From assembly GCA_022616575.1 (NCBI GenBank), contig JAKEEN010000003.1, forward strand, positions 1 through 8,251: a stretch of 8,251 nt of DNA. The letters are read 5' to 3'. Position 1 is the stretch's first letter. Every line of letters starts with the position of its first letter. The notes beneath the pieces are model-generated. The model did not search any database. It saw only the letters and a list, made by a program, of their open reading frames with translations, and was not told the DNA's origin. A program made the position numbers and the translations under genes. Source of the DNA: Flammeovirgaceae bacterium. Its GTDB lineage: Bacteria > Bacteroidota > Bacteroidia > Cytophagales > Cyclobacteriaceae. Positions 5,678 to 8,251 of the stretch are shown piece by piece.

Positions 5678-8251
5678 ATGGATAAATACTCCTATATCTC
5701 CAACGCTGATGTCAGTTACCTGGATCAGCTTTATCAAAACTACAAAGCAAACCCAACGGCCGTTGACCAAACGTGGCAAAAGTTTTTTGAAGGCTATGAG
5801 TTTTCGCAACAGCGCTACGGAGAAAACGGGGGTGCTGTTGAAGATGGAGTTACAATTAAAGAGACAATAGTCAGAAACTTGATTTTTGGATACCGCTCAT
5901 TCGGTCACTTAAAGTCAAATACAAATCCGGTTCGCGAAAGGAGAGATCATGGTGTTACCCTTGATCACAAAACGTTCGGCCTGGAAGATGCCGACCTTGA
6001 TGCCGAATTTGATGTTGGTGCAGAAATCGGAATGGGCCGCACTACTCTTCGCAAGATTATTGAGAAGCTAAAAACAATCTACCTCGGTACCGTTGGATTT
6101 GAATATAATTTTATCCGCAACGATGAGATAAGACAATGGTTTGCCGCAAAAGCGGAGAAGGAGTATTTCAATTACAACCCGAGCCAGGCCGAGAAAAAAA
6201 GCATTCTTTCAAAACTGAATGAAGCGGTTGTATTTGAAAACTTTCTCCATACTAAATTCTTAGGTCAAAAAAGATTTTCATTAGAAGGGGGGGAGAATAC
6301 AATACCAGGTCTTCAAACGATTATAAACAAAGCTGCTGAACTTGATGTTAAGGAAGTGGTGATAGGCATGGCCCACCGGGGCCGCCTTAATGTGCTATCA
6401 AACATTCTTGGAAAAACATACGAACAAATCTTCACCGAATTTGAGGGCAATGTAAATCCTGATCTTACTATGGGTGATGGCGATGTGAAGTATCACTTGG
6501 GCTACTCAAGCCATATCAATACACCATCCGGTAAAAAGATTTATGTGAAACTGACCCCGAACCCGTCACACCTTGAGGCTGTAGATCCGTTGGTGGTTGG
6601 ATATACGCGGGGCCAGATTGATGATGAGTACGATGGGGATTTGAAAAAGGCGATGGCTATTTTAATACATGGCGATGCTGCTGTTGCCGGGCAGGGAATT
6701 GTATATGAAGTGGTGCAAATGTCAGGTCTGCCAGGTTATACATCCGGTGGCACTATTCATTTTGTAATTAATAATCAGGTAGGATTCACAACTGACTATG
6801 ATGATGCGCGAACTTCTATTTACTGCACTGATATTGCAAAAATTATAGATGCACCTGTGTTGCACGTGAATGGAGATGATGCAGAGGCCGTTACATTTTG
6901 TTCAAACCTGGCTGTAGAATACCGTCAGAAATTTGGGAAAGATATTTTTATCGATTTGCTCGGCTATCGCAGGCATGGACACAATGAAAACGATGAACCT
7001 AAATTTACCCAGCCAAAATTATATAACCTCATTGCCAAACATCCAAACCCACGTGAGCAATACGTGAAGAAACTGATCGAACGTGGAGATGTTGATGCGG
7101 CTCTTGCCGATGAATTGGACAAGAGTTTCAGAAATCAATTGCAAGATCGACTTAACGAAGTGAAAGAAAAACCTCTTCCATATAAAACACAGAAGATTGA
7201 GGAGGAGTGGGAAAAGCTTCGCAAGGCAAAACCGGAGGATTTTGATCAATCACCCGACACATCAGTTAAGCAAACTATTATTGATAAAGTTGGGAAAGCG
7301 CTTACAACTATTCCGGCAGGATTCAAACCTCTAAAGCAAATTGAAAAATTACTAAAGGACAGAAAAGCAGCTTTCTTTGAGGATAAAGTGTTAGGATGGG
7401 CAGAAGCTGAATTACTCGCATACGGTTCGTTGCTGGCTGAAGGCGTACCTGTACGCATGACCGGACAGGATGTGAAACGCGGTACGTTCTCGCATCGCCA
7501 TGCCTACTTCTTTGATTCAAATACAAATGAGCCATACTGTGGGTTGGATAATATTGAAGGGAGCAAGCAGAAGTTCCACATTTATAATTCATTCTTGTCT
7601 GAATTTGGTGTGCTTGGTTTTGAATATGGATACGCCATGTCAACGCCACATGCCCTGGTATTATGGGAAGCACAGTTTGGCGACTTTGTAAATGGTGCAC
7701 AGGTTATGATTGACCAATTCATTTCGAGTGCCGAATCAAAGTGGCAACGCATGAATGGATTGGTGATGTTGTTACCACACGGTTATGAGGGACAGGGCCC
7801 GGAACACTCAAGTTGCCGACCAGAAAGATTTTTACAACTAGCTGCCGAGTATAACATGGTGGTTGCTAATCCAACTACACCGGCAAACTTGTTCCATATG
7901 ATGCGCAGACAAGTAATGTGGCCATTCAGAAAACCATGCATCGTATTTTCTCCTAAGTCATTATTGAGACATCCCGCAGTTATTTCTCCCGTGAAGGATT
8001 TTACTTCCGGTACTTTTCAAGAAGTTCTGGATGATGAAACAGTAAATATCAAAGACGTGAAAAGAGTTGTAATGTGCTCAGGTAAAATCTATTATGACCT
8101 GGCAGAAGTGCAACAAAAAAAGAAAATCAAAGAAGCAGCCGTGATAAGGCTTGAACAGTTGCATCCTTTCCCTGAAAAGCAGCTGGATAAAGTCCTTAAG
8201 AAATACAAAAATGCCAAATTAGTGTGGGTGCAGGAAGAACCGGCTAACATG
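5678..8251 (+). CDS. sucA: 2-oxoglutarate dehydrogenase E1 component (3' end cut by window edge)
   Basis: SucA is the thiamine-diphosphate E1 subunit of the 2-oxoglutarate dehydrogenase complex. It decarboxylates 2-oxoglutarate and passes the succinyl group to the lipoyl E2 (SucB) in the TCA cycle. The frame is open for 858 codons, from the ATG at 5678 to the window edge. Residues 11-37 form the short N-terminal E1 segment (SYLDQLYQNYKANP...). The ThDP-binding half follows with HRGRLN (233-238), the PSHLE substrate segment (296-300), HGDAA (331-335) and NNQ (365-367) as the ThDP/metal motif, and GYRRHGHNE (429-437). The pyrimidine-binding half has GQDVKRGTFSHRHA (596-609) and the HGYEGQGPEHSS loop (701-712). 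The sequence ends at VWVQEEPANM, about 60 residues short of the usual C-terminus (E. coli 933). No frameshift or missing motif is seen. sucB would be expected just downstream, outside the window. Confidence 0.97.
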   Translation, partial: MDKYSYISNADVSYLDQLYQNYKANPTAVDQTWQKFFEGYEFSQQRYGENGGAVEDGVTIKETIVRNLIFGYRSFGHLKSNTNPVRERRDHGVTLDHKTFGLEDADLDAEFDVGAEIGMGRTTLRKIIEKLKTIYLGTVGFEYNFIRNDEIRQWFAAKAEKEYFNYNPSQAEKKSILSKLNEAVVFENFLHTKFLGQKRFSLEGGENTIPGLQTIINKAAELDVKEVVIGMAHRGRLNVLSNILGKTYEQIFTEFEGNVNPDLTMGDGDVKYHLGYSSHINTPSGKKIYVKLTPNPSHLEAVDPLVVGYTRGQIDDEYDGDLKKAMAILIHGDAAVAGQGIVYEVVQMSGLPGYTSGGTIHFVINNQVGFTTDYDDARTSIYCTDIAKIIDAPVLHVNGDDAEAVTFCSNLAVEYRQKFGKDIFIDLLGYRRHGHNENDEPKFTQPKLYNLIAKHPNPREQYVKKLIERGDVDAALADELDKSFRNQLQDRLNEVKEKPLPYKTQKIEEEWEKLRKAKPEDFDQSPDTSVKQTIIDKVGKALTTIPAGFKPLKQIEKLLKDRKAAFFEDKVLGWAEAELLAYGSLLAEGVPVRMTGQDVKRGTFSHRHAYFFDSNTNEPYCGLDNIEGSKQKFHIYNSFLSEFGVLGFEYGYAMSTPHALVLWEAQFGDFVNGAQVMIDQFISSAESKWQRMNGLVMLLPHGYEGQGPEHSSCRPERFLQLAAEYNMVVANPTTPANLFHMMRRQVMWPFRKPCIVFSPKSLLRHPAVISPVKDFTSGTFQEVLDDETVNIKDVKRVVMCSGKIYYDLAEVQQKKKIKEAAVIRLEQLHPFPEKQLDKVLKKYKNAKLVWVQEEPANM

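Noticed and set aside
5607..5870. 87-codon open frame across the sucA start in another frame
   Set aside because: It overlaps the N-terminal segment of SucA, which is well conserved in its own frame, and its own translation has no recognisable features.
7323..7700. 125-codon open frame on the minus strand inside sucA
   Set aside because: It is antisense to conserved SucA sequence, has odd composition (many His, Gln and Arg), and shows no start signals.
1..8251. A novel defence system, mobile element or phage region
   Set aside because: All genes are chromosomal housekeeping or phylum-typical genes with even base composition. No integrase, transposase, terminal repeat, toxin-antitoxin pair or CRISPR-like spacing was found.

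Overview
The window looks like a piece of a Bacteroidota chromosome, most likely from a Cytophagales-type member, though the lineage below phylum is a guess. The evidence is direct matches to the Bacteroidota promoter form (TTG, about 19-20 bases, TAnnTTTG) upstream of several genes, a lack of Shine-Dalgarno sites, a DUF4270 lipoprotein gene, a ribosomal protein S16 with a long C-terminal tail, and a GT5-like protein beside panC. There are no mobile elements, CRISPR arrays, rRNA or tRNA genes that I can see. The DNA is gene-dense and looks like ordinary core chromosome. The longest stretch without a gene is 191 bases.

Layout. Bases 1-119 (minus) hold the start of panC, cut by the window edge. 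A divergent promoter region (120-238) separates it from a plus-strand unit of three tightly packed genes: a one-domain GT5 (starch/glycogen synthase-like) protein at 239-1042, a DUF4270 lipoprotein at 1026-2528 that overlaps it by 17 bases, and glmS at 2538-4373 after a 9-base gap. glmS meets the minus-strand pair rpsP-rimM head to head, with only 2 bases between the glmS and rimM stops. rpsP (4959-5486) and rimM (4376-4888) are separated by a strong hairpin followed by a T-run. A second divergent promoter region (5487-5677) lies between rpsP and sucA. sucA runs from 5678 to the right edge and lacks about its last 60 codons.

How the genes fit together. panC (coenzyme A precursor), glmS (first step to UDP-GlcNAc), rpsP/rimM (30S subunit) and sucA (TCA cycle) are housekeeping genes. 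The most unusual part is the GT5-DUF4270-glmS unit. The GT5-like protein has lost the KTGGL lysine, has Tyr in place of the catalytic His, and has no C-terminal domain, so it is unlikely to be a working glycogen synthase. Its linkage with an exported lipoprotein of unknown function and with the enzyme that commits sugar to cell-envelope amino sugars suggests, as inference only, a role in envelope or amino-sugar control. The other point of note is the hairpin in the rpsP-rimM gap, which probably lowers rimM expression relative to rpsP.
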